A DNA stretch of 64,000 nucleotides from Desulfobacteraceae bacterium Eth-SRB1 (GTDB lineage Bacteria; Desulfobacterota; Desulfobacteria; Desulfobacterales; ETH-SRB1). Location: positions 462,156 through 526,155 of the forward strand of contig RPGP01000001.1 of NCBI GenBank assembly GCA_004193555.1. Reading direction: 5' to 3'. Shown here one piece after another: positions 8,513 through 17,705 of this stretch. Both the position numbers and the translations under genes were made by a program. Numbering within the stretch: the first letter of the stretch is position 1; each line of letters opens with the position of its first letter. Under the pieces are notes generated by a model. It saw only the letters and a program-made list of their open reading frames with translations. It ran no database searches and was not told the origin of the DNA.

Positions 8513-9940
8513 ATGCAGAAGATATTCATCAGCTCGGTACAAAAAGAGCTTGCGGATGAGCGGGCGGCGATACGGAATTACGTCCGTGGGGACGCACTGT
8601 TGAGACGCTTCTTCGAGGTCTTCCTGTTTGAGGATTTGCCTGCCAGTGACCGCAGGGCTGATGAAGTCTATCTGGAAGAAGTGGAACGTTGCGATGTCTA
8701 TGTTGGGATTTTCGCCAATGAATATAGCTATGAAGATCACAAAGGCCTGTCTCCGACGGAGTGTGAATTCGAGCATGCAACAATCAGGGGCAAGCCACGT
8801 CTTGTATTTGTAAAGGGAACAGACGACAAGGCTCGGCATCCCACAATGCTCAAACTGATTCGCAAGGCAGGCGGACAGTTGATCCGGCGACGTTTCGTGG
8901 CCATACCTGACCTTACAGCGGCACTCTACGCAAGCCTTGTTGAACACCTGGAACAGACCGGCAATCTGCGCACCTTGCCGTTCGACATGGCCGTCTGCCC
9001 ACGCGCGACTTTGGATGACCTTTCCGAGGACAAGCTACGCTGGTTCCTGAGTACGGCCCGCCGCGAACGGCAGTACGTGCTGACCGAAAGCATGCCCATA
9101 GAGGAAGCCTTGGCACACCTGAATGTATTGCATGATGGCAAGCCTTCTCACGCTGCAATTCTTCTTTTCGGCAACCAGCCTCAGCGCTTCCTGATCACAT
9201 CCGAGGTGAAGTGCCTCCACTTCCATGGCACTAAGGTGCAGAAGCCTATCCCCTCGTATCAGACGTATAAAGGTACGGTTTTCGATTTGGTGGACCATGC
9301 CGTTGACTTTGTTATGTCCAAGATTGCCCGCGCGGTCGGCACCCGTGCCGCCGGTCCGCAGGCACTGGTGACGTATGAACTACCGCGCGATGCTGTGGCC
9401 GAAGCCATTGTCAACGCAGTGGTACACCGAGACTACGCCAGCAACGCGAGTGTACAGGTGATGCTTTTTGCTGATCGGTTAGAGGTATGGAATCCGGGCA
9501 AGCTGCCGCCATCGCTCACTCCAGAGCTTTTGCGCAAGCCCCATTCGTCCATTCCCCGTAATCCGCTGATTGCCGAACCTATGTTTCTTGCTCACTATAT
9601 CGAAAAGGCCGGTACAGGGACGATGGATATGATCAGCCTATGCCGCAAAGCGGGTTTGCCCGAGCCGGATTTCCGGCAGAATAGCGGCCAGTGGGTGGTG
9701 ACGCTCTGGCGGGATTGGCTGGCCGATGAATTTGTTTCTGGACTGGAACTGAATGAACGACAGACGAAAGCAATGGTTACGGTGCGCCGTGATCGAAGCA
9801 TTACTAATGCGGTTTATCGATCAATTACCGGCGCCAGCCGACCTACGGCTAAACGTGATCTCGAAGACTTGGTCAACAAAGGTGTATTGGTGCCCATTGG
9901 CTCTGGTCGTGGCGCTCGTTACAACGTGGCACGTAAATAG
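8513..9940 (+). CDS. DUF4062 + GHKL ATPase (HATPase_c_4) protein with C-terminal winged helix
   Basis: About 475 residues with three parts. Residues 1-110 are a DUF4062 module (KIFISSVQKELADERAAIR, DVYVGIFANEY, LSPTECEFEHA), a TIR-like fold often seen in defence and signalling proteins. Residues about 150-390 match RecG-related ATP-binding proteins with GHKL signatures: N-box EAIVNAVVHRDY, G1-like DRLEVWNPGKLP and G2-like EKAGTGTMDMI. The C-terminus ends in a winged-helix segment (TAKRDLEDLVNKGVLVPIG). Proteins of this type often accompany type I restriction loci, which fits the hsdM remnant directly upstream. An in-frame TTG at 8507 is an alternative start; ATG 8513 is chosen. Base composition looks more G+C-rich than its flanks, suggesting transfer. 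Confidence 0.8.
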   Translation: MQKIFISSVQKELADERAAIRNYVRGDALLRRFFEVFLFEDLPASDRRADEVYLEEVERCDVYVGIFANEYSYEDHKGLSPTECEFEHATIRGKPRLVFVKGTDDKARHPTMLKLIRKAGGQLIRRRFVAIPDLTAALYASLVEHLEQTGNLRTLPFDMAVCPRATLDDLSEDKLRWFLSTARRERQYVLTESMPIEEALAHLNVLHDGKPSHAAILLFGNQPQRFLITSEVKCLHFHGTKVQKPIPSYQTYKGTVFDLVDHAVDFVMSKIARAVGTRAAGPQALVTYELPRDAVAEAIVNAVVHRDYASNASVQVMLFADRLEVWNPGKLPPSLTPELLRKPHSSIPRNPLIAEPMFLAHYIEKAGTGTMDMISLCRKAGLPEPDFRQNSGQWVVTLWRDWLADEFVSGLELNERQTKAMVTVRRDRSITNAVYRSITGASRPTAKRDLEDLVNKGVLVPIGSGRGARYNVARK

Positions 9941-10268
9941 CTCACAAACGGCTCGAATGGCTCACGTGGGGGTGGCGGAAATGGCTCATAAATGGCTCAA
10001 ATGGCTCATTCAAGGGTATGAAGAACATACTGGAAACGCTGTATTTGAATGGAACGTTGTGACAGGCGAAAACTTCCTGCCTCCGGCCAGCTCAAGGAAA
10101 AGGCTGAAGTAGTAGCGGCTGGAAGCGCCGCCGGTGAGTTCAGACGGTTAAAGATATCTGCTATCTATCAAACATTCAGCCTTACTCACAAATAGTTGCG
10201 ATATTTATATGTAATTTGTGGCATTGGCATCTACAGCATAATTGGATAGTCAATAAATTATTGATAAA
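9941..10268. other. Non-coding gap with AATGGCTCA tandem motif
   Basis: About 328 bases before the RND pump gene. From about 9945 to 10010 a degenerate AATGGCTCA unit recurs five or more times (GAATGGCTCA, AAATGGCTCATA, AAATGGCTCAAATGGCTCA). The remainder may be a decayed end of the preceding gene or of a type I restriction gene, but I cannot identify it. No convincing promoter for the pump was recognised. Confidence 0.4.
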
Positions 10269-13200
10269 ATGGAATCCTTAGGAAAATGGTCAACAAATAA
10301 CCGTGTTACAGTAAACCTGATCATGATTTTTATCATTGTTGCCGGGCTTATTACAGTGATGAATATGCGAAGGGAGATGTTCCCGCAGTTTTCTTTGGAT
10401 ATAATCAATGTAAGTGTTGTTTACCCTGGAGCGAGCCCTGAGGAGATTGAGGAGGGTATATGTGTCAAGATTGAGGAGAGTATAATTGGAATTGAAGGAA
10501 TAGACCGCATCTTTTCGACTGCTTACGAGGGCCGTGGATCGGTTACTGTTGAACTTGATTCTGATGCCGACACACAGGGAGTGCTTGATGACATAAAAGC
10601 GGAGGTGGATCTTATTGACAGCTTTCCGGATGATGCTGAAGAACCGGTTGTTATCGAAATATTAAACAGGAATCCAGCCATCACTGTGGCGGTATATGGA
10701 GATGTTTCTGAGAAACTCCTGCGCAAGAAAGCTGAAAAAATCAGGGATGATCTTGTAGATACCGGGCCTATTTCCCTAACAAACCTTGTCGGAGTCAGAG
10801 ACTATGAAATCGCAATAGAGGTGTCTGAAGAAAATCTCAGGCGATACGGCATTTCATTTGATGATGTTGTAAGGGCAGTAAAAACAGGGAGTATCGATCT
10901 CCCGGGCGGGAATATAAAGACTTCACATGGCGAGATACTGATAAGATCAAAGGGGCAGCTCTATACGGGTCGTGAATTTGAAGGCATTCCACTTATTACT
11001 TTAAATGATGGAACGATTGTCCGGCTTGGACAGGTTGCAAATATAATCGATGGTTTTGAAGATATTGATGTAAAAACAAGATTTAACGGCAGACCCGCCG
11101 CCCTTGTCCAGGTAAACAGGACAAACACGGAGGATGTCATCAAGGTTACGAGGTGTGTTAAGGATTATGTTGAGAAACAAAGAGCCAAAATGCCTGAAGG
11201 CGTGTATCTTGCCACATGGTTTGATTTGTCGACAATGGTCCGGGACAGGATTAACATGCTGCTTCGCAACGGCGCTCAGGGAATCGTTCTGGTTTTTATT
11301 GCCCTGGCGCTGTTTTTAAACCTGCGCCTGGCTTTCTGGGTCTCTATCGGCATACCCATATCCTTTATGGGAGCCTTTCTTGTGCTCGATTTTTCAGGTG
11401 AAACTATCAACATGATTTCCCTTTTTGCCTTTATTATGACCCTTGGCATACTTGTAGATGATGCAATAATAGTTGGAGAGAATATTTTTACCCATTTTCA
11501 CAAAGGGAAGCCACCTTCGGCCGCCGTAGTCGATGGCTTAAAGGAGGTTGGCGGGCCGGTGGTCATGGCTGTCACCACTACAATTGTTGCATTTATTCCT
11601 CTGCTATTTATTGCAGGAATAATGGGTAAATTTATTGCCGTTATGCCAAGGGCGGTTATAGTAATTCTGATCATATCATTAGGTGAGGCTCTTATTATCC
11701 TTCCCGCTCATCTATCCGGGGCTTTAACCAGGTCGTCCATTAAAGATGTGGGCAGCAGTTCCTGGCACGAGCGCATCAGGTCTAAAGTGGAACAAATCCT
11801 TAACATTGTTATTGAGAAGTATTATACTTCAGCCTTAAAATATGTAGTAAAAAACAGATACTTTACTTTTGCTGTTGGTCTGGGAGTGCTGATAATAAGT
11901 TTAGGCATTGTTGCCGGCGGTTACGTTCCCTTTGTTTTTTTCCCAAAAGGTGAAAGCGACTGGGTTATTGCAAAGGTCGGTTACCCCCTTGGAACACCAT
12001 ATCAAGTAACCGAGCAAACAATCGAACATCTGGAAAAACAAGCCTTTAAATTAAACAATTTATTCAATAAAAAATTAAAAAACAACGGAGATATAATTGT
12101 AAATACATTTGCGCTGGTAGGCATGATACCGAGAAGAGACTGGAAACCCGGGGAATCCGGAGGCCACTGCGGCGAGGTATGGATAGAACTGGTCCCATCG
12201 GAAAAGAGGCGTGATCTTTCCGTAAATACGGTTTTAAACAAATGGCGCGGCCTTACCGGAGAAATTCCAGGGTTAGAAACGCTGACTTTTACAACTCTCG
12301 AGGGTGGGCCCGGAGGCAATCCCATCGAAATCCAGCTTGCCGGCAAAGATTTTAATCAACTCAGGCGTGCCGCAGACGAACTTAAGATTGAAATGCGAAC
12401 TTATCCCGGGACATTTGATATTACAGACAATTTCAAGCCCGGCAAGGAGGAGAAACAGGTTAAGATAAAAGAAGGAGCCCGCTCTCTTGGAATAACCATG
12501 AACGATATCGCGAGACAGCTTCGCCAGGCATTTTATGGCGAGGAGGCTTTGCGCATCCAGAGAGGCAGAGATGATATAAAGGTTATGGTAAGATATGACG
12601 CTTCTGACAGAAGGAGCATTGCCGGCATAGAGGAAATGCGTATCAGAACAGGAAGCGGACATGAGATACCGATCGAAGAGGTTACGGATATTACCCATGA
12701 AAGAGCTTATTCCGTGATTCACAGGGTTAACAGAAAGCGTGTAATAACCGTAATTTCCAACCTTGATGAATCAATTGCAAATGCAAGCAAGATTGTGGCT
12801 GATCTTAACAAAAATTTTCTTCCAAAGCTGATTGAGCGGTATCCTGAACTGGAATACGATTTAGAAGGTCAGGAGAAAAGAACCAGAGAATCGCTTGATA
12901 GCCTGAAAAAAGGATTTATTCTGGCCATTATGGTAATATTCCTTTTGTTGGCGAGCCAGTTCCGTTCTTATATTCAGCCGGTTATTATCATGATGGCCAT
13001 ACCTTTCGGCCTGATAGGAGCTATTGCAGGTCATCTTGTGATGGGACTGGCTATTACGATGATAAGCATTTTCGGCATAGTGGCTCTATCAGGCATAGTT
13101 GTAAACGATTCACTTATACTGATAGATTTTATTAACAGGGCGGCTCGAAACGGCGCTGAAATTGAAACAGCTGTTATAGAATCCGGAAAAGTCAGATTCC

Positions 13201-13436
13201 GGCCTGTATTGCTTACATCAATAACAACCATTGCAGGGCTTTTCCCGCTTATGTTAGAGCGGAGTTTTCAGGCCCAGTTTCTTATACCCATGGCAGTGAG
13301 CCTAAGCTTTGGACTGCTTGTCGCCACGGTTTTAACACTTCTATATGTTCCCGCCCTTTATCTTATTGTAAGAGATGTCAGGAATGTTTTTAAAGGCCTA
13401 TCGACAAAAAAACCAACCCTGACCCCCAACCCCTGA
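10269..13436 (+). CDS. RND family efflux pump (AcrB/MexB/CusA-like superfamily, HAE type)
   Basis: A 1055-residue inner-membrane proton-driven pump. It shows the duplicated RND plan: TM1 at residues 15-32, a large periplasmic loop to about 335, and a membrane bundle with FINLRLAFWVSIGIPISFMG-like helices. GILVDDAIIVGENIF carries the paired aspartates of TM4 used for proton relay. A second periplasmic loop runs from about 560 to 870, followed by a second bundle (LLLASQFRSYIQPV, GIVVNDSLILIDF, RPVLLTSITTIAGLFPLM). It should act with the adaptor at 518-1855. The last residues (KKPTLTPNP) are encoded by a dispersed CCTGACCCCCAACCCCTGATC repeat. The substrate cannot be inferred. No outer-membrane factor gene is seen in the window. 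Confidence 0.92.
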   Translation: MESLGKWSTNNRVTVNLIMIFIIVAGLITVMNMRREMFPQFSLDIINVSVVYPGASPEEIEEGICVKIEESIIGIEGIDRIFSTAYEGRGSVTVELDSDADTQGVLDDIKAEVDLIDSFPDDAEEPVVIEILNRNPAITVAVYGDVSEKLLRKKAEKIRDDLVDTGPISLTNLVGVRDYEIAIEVSEENLRRYGISFDDVVRAVKTGSIDLPGGNIKTSHGEILIRSKGQLYTGREFEGIPLITLNDGTIVRLGQVANIIDGFEDIDVKTRFNGRPAALVQVNRTNTEDVIKVTRCVKDYVEKQRAKMPEGVYLATWFDLSTMVRDRINMLLRNGAQGIVLVFIALALFLNLRLAFWVSIGIPISFMGAFLVLDFSGETINMISLFAFIMTLGILVDDAIIVGENIFTHFHKGKPPSAAVVDGLKEVGGPVVMAVTTTIVAFIPLLFIAGIMGKFIAVMPRAVIVILIISLGEALIILPAHLSGALTRSSIKDVGSSSWHERIRSKVEQILNIVIEKYYTSALKYVVKNRYFTFAVGLGVLIISLGIVAGGYVPFVFFPKGESDWVIAKVGYPLGTPYQVTEQTIEHLEKQAFKLNNLFNKKLKNNGDIIVNTFALVGMIPRRDWKPGESGGHCGEVWIELVPSEKRRDLSVNTVLNKWRGLTGEIPGLETLTFTTLEGGPGGNPIEIQLAGKDFNQLRRAADELKIEMRTYPGTFDITDNFKPGKEEKQVKIKEGARSLGITMNDIARQLRQAFYGEEALRIQRGRDDIKVMVRYDASDRRSIAGIEEMRIRTGSGHEIPIEEVTDITHERAYSVIHRVNRKRVITVISNLDESIANASKIVADLNKNFLPKLIERYPELEYDLEGQEKRTRESLDSLKKGFILAIMVIFLLLASQFRSYIQPVIIMMAIPFGLIGAIAGHLVMGLAITMISIFGIVALSGIVVNDSLILIDFINRAARNGAEIETAVIESGKVRFRPVLLTSITTIAGLFPLMLERSFQAQFLIPMAVSLSFGLLVATVLTLLYVPALYLIVRDVRNVFKGLSTKKPTLTPNP

Positions 13437-13458
13437 TCCTCATAGGCGCTAAACTGAA

Positions 13459-13618
13459 AAAAATGAACATCGAACATCCAACATCGAACATTGAACGTCG
13501 AATGATGATGTCGCTCCGCTCTTTAAAATTATTTTAAAATCGAATAAAAAACCAATGTTTGTTCATTTTTTTTCATTCGATGTTCGATGTTGAACGTTCG
13601 ATGTTCGATGTTCGTCTT
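13459..13618. repeat. Inverted block of AACATCGAACAT-type repeats between convergent genes
   Basis: The left half carries GAACATCGAACATCCAACAT and the right half its complement (CGATGTTCGATGTTGAACG), giving arms of roughly 50 bases around an AT-rich centre. The block sits between the 3' ends of the RND pump (+) and the LsrF-like gene (-), where it could act as a two-way terminator. It is the same repeat family as 109-405, including the shared ATGATGTCGCTCCGCTC segment. Confidence 0.7.
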
Positions 13619-14508
13619 TATAAACCGCCCGATTGGTTCTTTATAGTATTATAAAGATCAAAAGCCTTTTCCGGCGTTTCATTATCATGGACAACAGCCC
13701 GCACAGCCTGGATCATCGCGACCGGAGATTCGGACTGGAAGATATTGCGTCCCATGTCAACTCCGCTGGCTCCCTGTTGAACTGCGTTATAAGCCATTGT
13801 TAAGGCATCAAGTTCGGGTATTTTCTTTCCACCGGCCATAACAATTGGAACAGGGCATGAGGCTGTGACGGTTTCAAAATCTTTTTCAATATAGTATGTT
13901 TTTATATAATTTGCTCCTAATTCAGCGCAGATCCTGACAGCGAGCCTGAAGTAGCGCGCATCGCGGTTCATATCCTTGCCGACTGCTGTGACAGCGAGGG
14001 TCGGGATTCCATAACGCATTCCCATATCCACCATGCGGGTCATGTTTTTGATCGATTCCCTTTCATGTTCGCCGCCGATGAATACCTGAACAGCCATGGC
14101 GCAAACATTGAGACGTATCGATTCCTCGATATCCACGGCAATATCTTCGTTGGAAAGTTCCTTTAGTATGCTTGTTCCGCCGGAAACTCTCAAAACAATG
14201 GACTTTGGCGTGGTTGGAGAAACAATGCTTCTTAATATGCCCCGTGTCAACATAAGTGTGTCTGCATAAGGAACTAATGGAAGAATATTTATGTCAATCC
14301 GTTCCAGCCCTGTAGTCGGACCCTGAAAATAGCCGTGGTCTACAGCCAGCATGACTGTTCTGCCTGATTCAGGGTTAAATATCCTGGCAAGCCGGTTTTT
14401 AATGCCCCAGTCCAGAGAATTTGATCCTTTTAGAAAAAACCCTTCTGTTTTCTGGGGAATATCAGAATAAAACTTTTTAGCCTCTTTTATTTCATCTATA
14501 TCAGGCAT
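13618..14508 (-). CDS. lsrF: LsrF-like class I aldolase/thiolase
   Basis: 296 residues, almost the length of E. coli LsrF, which it resembles along its whole length as I recall that sequence: [68 protein letters not shown] and [14 protein letters not shown]. LsrF cleaves or thiolyses 3-hydroxy-5-phosphonooxypentane-2,4-dione in autoinducer-2 catabolism, using a Schiff-base lysine. The lysine in IKTYY near residue 200 is present. None of the other lsr genes (transporter, kinase, LsrG, LsrR) is in the window. A role outside AI-2 use, such as an archaeal-type fructose-bisphosphate or deoxy-heptulosonate aldolase, is possible. The gene stands alone and converges on the RND pump gene. Confidence 0.8.
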   Translation of the reverse strand: MPDIDEIKEAKKFYSDIPQKTEGFFLKGSNSLDWGIKNRLARIFNPESGRTVMLAVDHGYFQGPTTGLERIDINILPLVPYADTLMLTRGILRSIVSPTTPKSIVLRVSGGTSILKELSNEDIAVDIEESIRLNVCAMAVQVFIGGEHERESIKNMTRMVDMGMRYGIPTLAVTAVGKDMNRDARYFRLAVRICAELGANYIKTYYIEKDFETVTASCPVPIVMAGGKKIPELDALTMAYNAVQQGASGVDMGRNIFQSESPVAMIQAVRAVVHDNETPEKAFDLYNTIKNQSGGL

Positions 14509-14612
14509 CTGTACTCCTCCTCACTCTAAAATTTTTGAAATATAGTCATATTTATGGTTCCGCATGTCAAGAATTGAATAATTCCTTTCAGATTAATTTG
14601 CCAAGATTTTTG

Positions 14613-14649
14613 AAAAGCTGGTACTTGCCAGTGCAGCAAGCCGGCTTTT
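14613..14649. terminator. Hairpin between lsrF-like start and lysE end
   Basis: AAAAGC-TGG-TAC-TTGC pairs with GCAAG-CCGGCTTTT with small internal mismatches, and there is a short T run on both strands. It lies downstream of the leftward LysE gene and may end its transcript. Confidence 0.45.
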
Positions 14650-14704
14650 CTTCCTGAATTGAAGCGCCGGAGAAAAATTGATAGGAGAACTCTGTTACCT
14701 TATT

Positions 14705-15436
14705 TTACAGTTCATGCAGAAACGGGGAAACACCCATATACAACCCGAACAGGATCATAAAGATTCCGCAGCATACAAGAATTCCGTAATATATTTTTTT
14801 GTTTAAATAGCGCAGGCCGAAAAAGGACAGAATTGAAACAAACAGGTACCATGCCAGATCTCCGGCTTCATGCCCGATAAAAAATGCCAGCAGGTTTGGC
14901 CACTGCCTGAAAGAAATGTCAAACTGAATCATAAAGGCAAATCCTATGGTGGCCCACCAAACCCACCAGTAGGGATTTGACATGGAAACCAATATCCCGC
15001 CGACTATGGGATTATCAAGGCCTTTGTTTGTTTTTGTAGAAGAATGATTTTGCTTTTGCAGTTCATGATCCGATTTGTTAAATGAGTTTAAAAAATATGT
15101 CGGGATATTGTCTTTATGTACATTTCGGATTATGGATAAGCCGAAATAGATAAGCAAAGCTCCGCCTGCAACCCCTATGGTTCTCACAACGATAATGTTT
15201 TGCAGGATAAAGGAGAAGCCAAAAAGCAGAAATATAATAATTGCCATCTCAAGTATGGCATGACCCGTTATTATCCACAAACCCATCAGGTAGCCGCGTT
15301 TGCCTGATTGCACAGATTTAATTATTGTATATGTAAGCAGGGGACCCGGGGCCATGGCTCCGGTCAATGCCACCAGAAAGGAAAAGGAAAAAATTATCCA
15401 GAATGATGAAATATAACTTGTAAAATTATCTAACAT
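14705..15436 (-). CDS. LysE/RhtB family amino-acid exporter
   Basis: 243 residues with about six hydrophobic helices. The family N-terminal signature is present as FLVALTGAMAPGPLLTYTI, with the GPL and flanking motif that marks LysE transporters, and later NPYWWVWWATIGFAF matches the conserved fourth-helix region. A charged cytoplasmic loop at about 120-145 (NSFNKSDHELQKQNHSS) is longer than usual. It would export an amino acid or similar small solute. It is divergent from the FmdE gene with only 70 bases between them, so both promoters must lie there. Confidence 0.85.
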   Translation of the reverse strand: MLDNFTSYISSFWIIFSFSFLVALTGAMAPGPLLTYTIIKSVQSGKRGYLMGLWIITGHAILEMAIIIFLLFGFSFILQNIIVVRTIGVAGGALLIYFGLSIIRNVHKDNIPTYFLNSFNKSDHELQKQNHSSTKTNKGLDNPIVGGILVSMSNPYWWVWWATIGFAFMIQFDISFRQWPNLLAFFIGHEAGDLAWYLFVSILSFFGLRYLNKKIYYGILVCCGIFMILFGLYMGVSPFLHEL

Positions 15437-15506
15437 ATTATTTTACTGATGTTGAAAATTTTGTAAAAAGTCGAATTCATCATTAATATATAGAGGAAAT
15501 TATACA

Positions 15507-16130
15507 ATGGAAAAAGCAGAAAATATTTCAATTAAAATACCGGAAGAGCTTAAACAATGCATCGCATTTCACGGTCACCTGTGCCCCGGCCTTGTTTATG
15601 GTTATCTTGTTTCGCAGCAGGCTATAAACATTCTTAACCTCAAGCGGTCAAAAGATGAAGAGGTGGTAGCTGTCTGCGAAAACGATTCATGTGCTGTTGA
15701 TGCGCTCCAGGTGCTTCTTGGCGCTACAAGAGGCAAAGGAAACCTTATCATTAATAATTATGGTAAAAATGCTTATACAATATTCAGCAGGTCAACAAAA
15801 CGGGCTTATCGCTTTTCCCGAAAGCAATATTACCTTTACAATGGAAAACATGATCAAGAGTTTGCCCGCCTCGAAGCAGCCGTCTCCTCGGGAACTGCGA
15901 CAAAACAACAGCAAAAGCGACAAAAGCTCTTAAAAGCATCGGATCTTCTTTCAAAACCATTTGACAAGGTCTTTTCAACAGAGGAAGTGGAATTTTCAAT
16001 GCCCCCCTATGCGCCTCTGGCGCGTTCCGAAGCCTGTAGCACATGCGGAGAAATGACAATGTCAACCAAAATGGTTTCCGCAGAAAACGGGAAACTTGTC
16101 TGTATCCCGTGCTCAGAAAAAGATCAATAA
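15507..16130 (+). CDS. FmdE family protein with C-terminal zinc ribbon
   Basis: 207 residues. The N-terminal FmdE domain has the signature FHGHLCPGLVYGY and the downstream CENDSCAVDALQVLLGATRG segment. The C-terminus carries a zinc-ribbon-like pair, CSTCGEM and CIPC. FmdE was named from the tungsten/molybdenum formylmethanofuran dehydrogenase operon, and its relatives in sulfate reducers sit near Mo/W enzymes. The biochemical role is not established, and metal or pterin cofactor handling is inference. A second FmdE domain occurs in the fusion protein at 33536-35221, there without the Cys of CPG. The start ATG follows GAGGAAATTATACA. Confidence 0.85.
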   Translation: MEKAENISIKIPEELKQCIAFHGHLCPGLVYGYLVSQQAINILNLKRSKDEEVVAVCENDSCAVDALQVLLGATRGKGNLIINNYGKNAYTIFSRSTKRAYRFSRKQYYLYNGKHDQEFARLEAAVSSGTATKQQQKRQKLLKASDLLSKPFDKVFSTEEVEFSMPPYAPLARSEACSTCGEMTMSTKMVSAENGKLVCIPCSEKDQ

Positions 16131-16147
16131 TCCTGTCAAAATAGTAA

Positions 16148-16197
16148 CTATTCAGCCACAGATTCACACAGATGAACGCAGATAGGTTTAAATATAA
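16148..16197. repeat. Second copy of CTATTCAGCCACAGATTC repeat
   Basis: It matches 1785-1867 without the 34-base middle insertion. It lies in non-coding DNA 18 bases after the FmdE gene, followed by a CTGAATATCCTGTTAATCCT unit near 16305-16326 that also recurs at 443-470. Confidence 0.75.
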
Positions 16198-16355
16198 AGA
16201 AAAGAACATTAAGAATTATATTGAGGGCTTTGCACAAACCCCATTTTTGTTCAATTTTGGGGTTTTTTAAAGGTCTCATATTATATGTGTTGGTGACTTT
16301 TTCTGAATATCCTGTTAATCCTGTCAAAATATATTATAATGCGTAAACTCGTTTA

Positions 16356-17351
16356 TTATTCCAAATGCTGTATTACTTTGGTTCCACCGGGTTTATAGTA
16401 ATAATATTCCATCACTTTGCGGCTTTCATCCACCCTTGCGGTCAATGAAAATGGCGGCTCATTATTTTTTAATAATTTCCGGACAAAGTCTATAGTGCTG
16501 TAAAACCTTAAATCACCAAATGTAATTAATCGGCTTTGACCCGTGTTTTCGGTTTTCATCACAGGATAGCTTGCAAACCAGGCGTATGTATTAAAAATAG
16601 ATGCGTATTCTCCAAACTTTTTAAATGCGTACGGTTCGGCTTTATCAAATCTAATAAAATTTTTTGTGCTGAAGGTATTGAAAATACTAAAACCGGCTAT
16701 CTTATAGGTCTCCCTGTCTTCAACAATAACCTTCCAGAACAAAGGTGTAAAGAGTTCCGGTGAAATATGCACCTTCTCAAATGAAATCCTGTTTTTCTGA
16801 AGCTCGTTTTCAACGCGATATAAAACCGTATGTCTTATGCCAAGACATATAACAGGATATATAAGGATCCAGGCAAGTCCTATTGCTGCAATCCGCCTTT
16901 GATGGCTTTTGCTCCGAAATGAAAGAAAGCAGATACCTGCTATTGAAAATGTGTAAAACAGATCCACGATATAAACTGCGTCTAAGGAGTATCTGGTATT
17001 ATTAAAAGGATAAAATATCTGGGTGCCGTATGATGTTGCAAGATCGAGATATATATGAATCAGGATCATGGAAAAGGATATAATTAATCCTTTGATGATC
17101 GGAAAAGATTTAATAAAGAACCTGAAGACGGCAACCAGCAGGCTCGAAAGAATAATGCCGCCTGCAAAGGAATGGGTTATCCCCCGATGATGGATCAGAT
17201 ACAATTCCGGGCCTAAAAATGTGATTAGATTGTCTATATCAGGCAGCCACGCCGCAATAATGCAAAATAATATCATAAAGCGCCGGCTAAAGGAATTATG
17301 TACAGCCTGAGCGCCTAAAATGCCTGATGTTATATGTGTTACAGGATCCAC
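16356..17351 (-). CDS. YdjM-like (DUF457) membrane-bound metal-dependent hydrolase
   Basis: 331 residues. The N-terminus has the family pattern DPVTHITSGILGAQA, then AAWLPDIDNLI and IHHRGITHSF, which supply the histidines and aspartates of the predicted metal site. Several hydrophobic helices follow at about 27-45, 62-80, 85-105 and 125-145. The C-terminal half is soluble and rich in aromatic residues. YdjM is an SOS-regulated inner-membrane protein in E. coli, but the activity of the family is poorly known. No LexA box was recognised here. The gene stands alone, with a long non-coding stretch on its upstream side. Confidence 0.75.
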   Translation of the reverse strand: MDPVTHITSGILGAQAVHNSFSRRFMILFCIIAAWLPDIDNLITFLGPELYLIHHRGITHSFAGGIILSSLLVAVFRFFIKSFPIIKGLIISFSMILIHIYLDLATSYGTQIFYPFNNTRYSLDAVYIVDLFYTFSIAGICFLSFRSKSHQRRIAAIGLAWILIYPVICLGIRHTVLYRVENELQKNRISFEKVHISPELFTPLFWKVIVEDRETYKIAGFSIFNTFSTKNFIRFDKAEPYAFKKFGEYASIFNTYAWFASYPVMKTENTGQSRLITFGDLRFYSTIDFVRKLLKNNEPPFSLTARVDESRKVMEYYYYKPGGTKVIQHLE

Positions 17352-17460
17352 TGGTTCAGGTCCCTGGTCGTGTGATTAATAAAGAATCCTGGCCCAGAGG
17401 ACCAGGCTTTGGTTTGCCCCTGAAAGGGGCTGTTGTATTTAAAACCGTATAAGTTATAAG

Positions 17461-17580
17461 TGCCTAAAGTGAGCTAAAGTGCCTAAAGTTATGGAGTCGC
17501 TTCGCTCCACTGATTTTATATAATTAATAGAATTCCTTAACTTTAGCTCACTTTAGGCACTTTAGTTCACTTTAAACTTT
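17461..17580. repeat. Inverted repeat of TGCCTAAAGTGAGCTAAAGT
   Basis: Perfect 20-base arms lie at 17461-17480 and 17540-17559, with additional copies of the CTAAAGT/ACTTTAG unit on both sides. An inner GGAG...CTCC hairpin lies at about 17493-17510. The unit is purely repetitive and non-coding. Together with the next terminator it fills the 17352-17705 gap. Confidence 0.7.
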
Positions 17581-17651
17581 TGCAGCGTTTCTTCAGGCAG
17601 AGCCGGAAAACTCTGACCTGGTCCTGAAGACCAAGTTTTCTATGTTTGAAT

Positions 17652-17689
17652 AAAAAAGGGCAACACCTTACGAATGTTGCCTTTTTTTT
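17652..17689 (-). terminator. Rho-independent terminator of the HesB-like gene
   Basis: GGCAACA (17659-17665) pairs with TGTTGCC (17675-17681). The stem is flanked by an A run on the left and a T run on the right, so on the minus strand the stem is followed by TTTTTT. It lies just 3' of the leftward selenoprotein gene and could act in both directions. Confidence 0.8.
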
Positions 17690-17705
17690 GGAAATAAGAC
17701 TATTA

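Noticed and set aside
9753-10112. A 119-codon plus-strand frame after and within the DUF4062 gene
   Set aside because: Most of it lies inside the DUF4062 gene in another frame, and its tail is the AATGGCTCA repeat. No protein-like features.
109-13618. ATCGAACATCGAACGT arrays as a CRISPR
   Set aside because: The units are degenerate, lack unique spacers of constant length, and occur in both orientations within each block. No cas gene is in the window.
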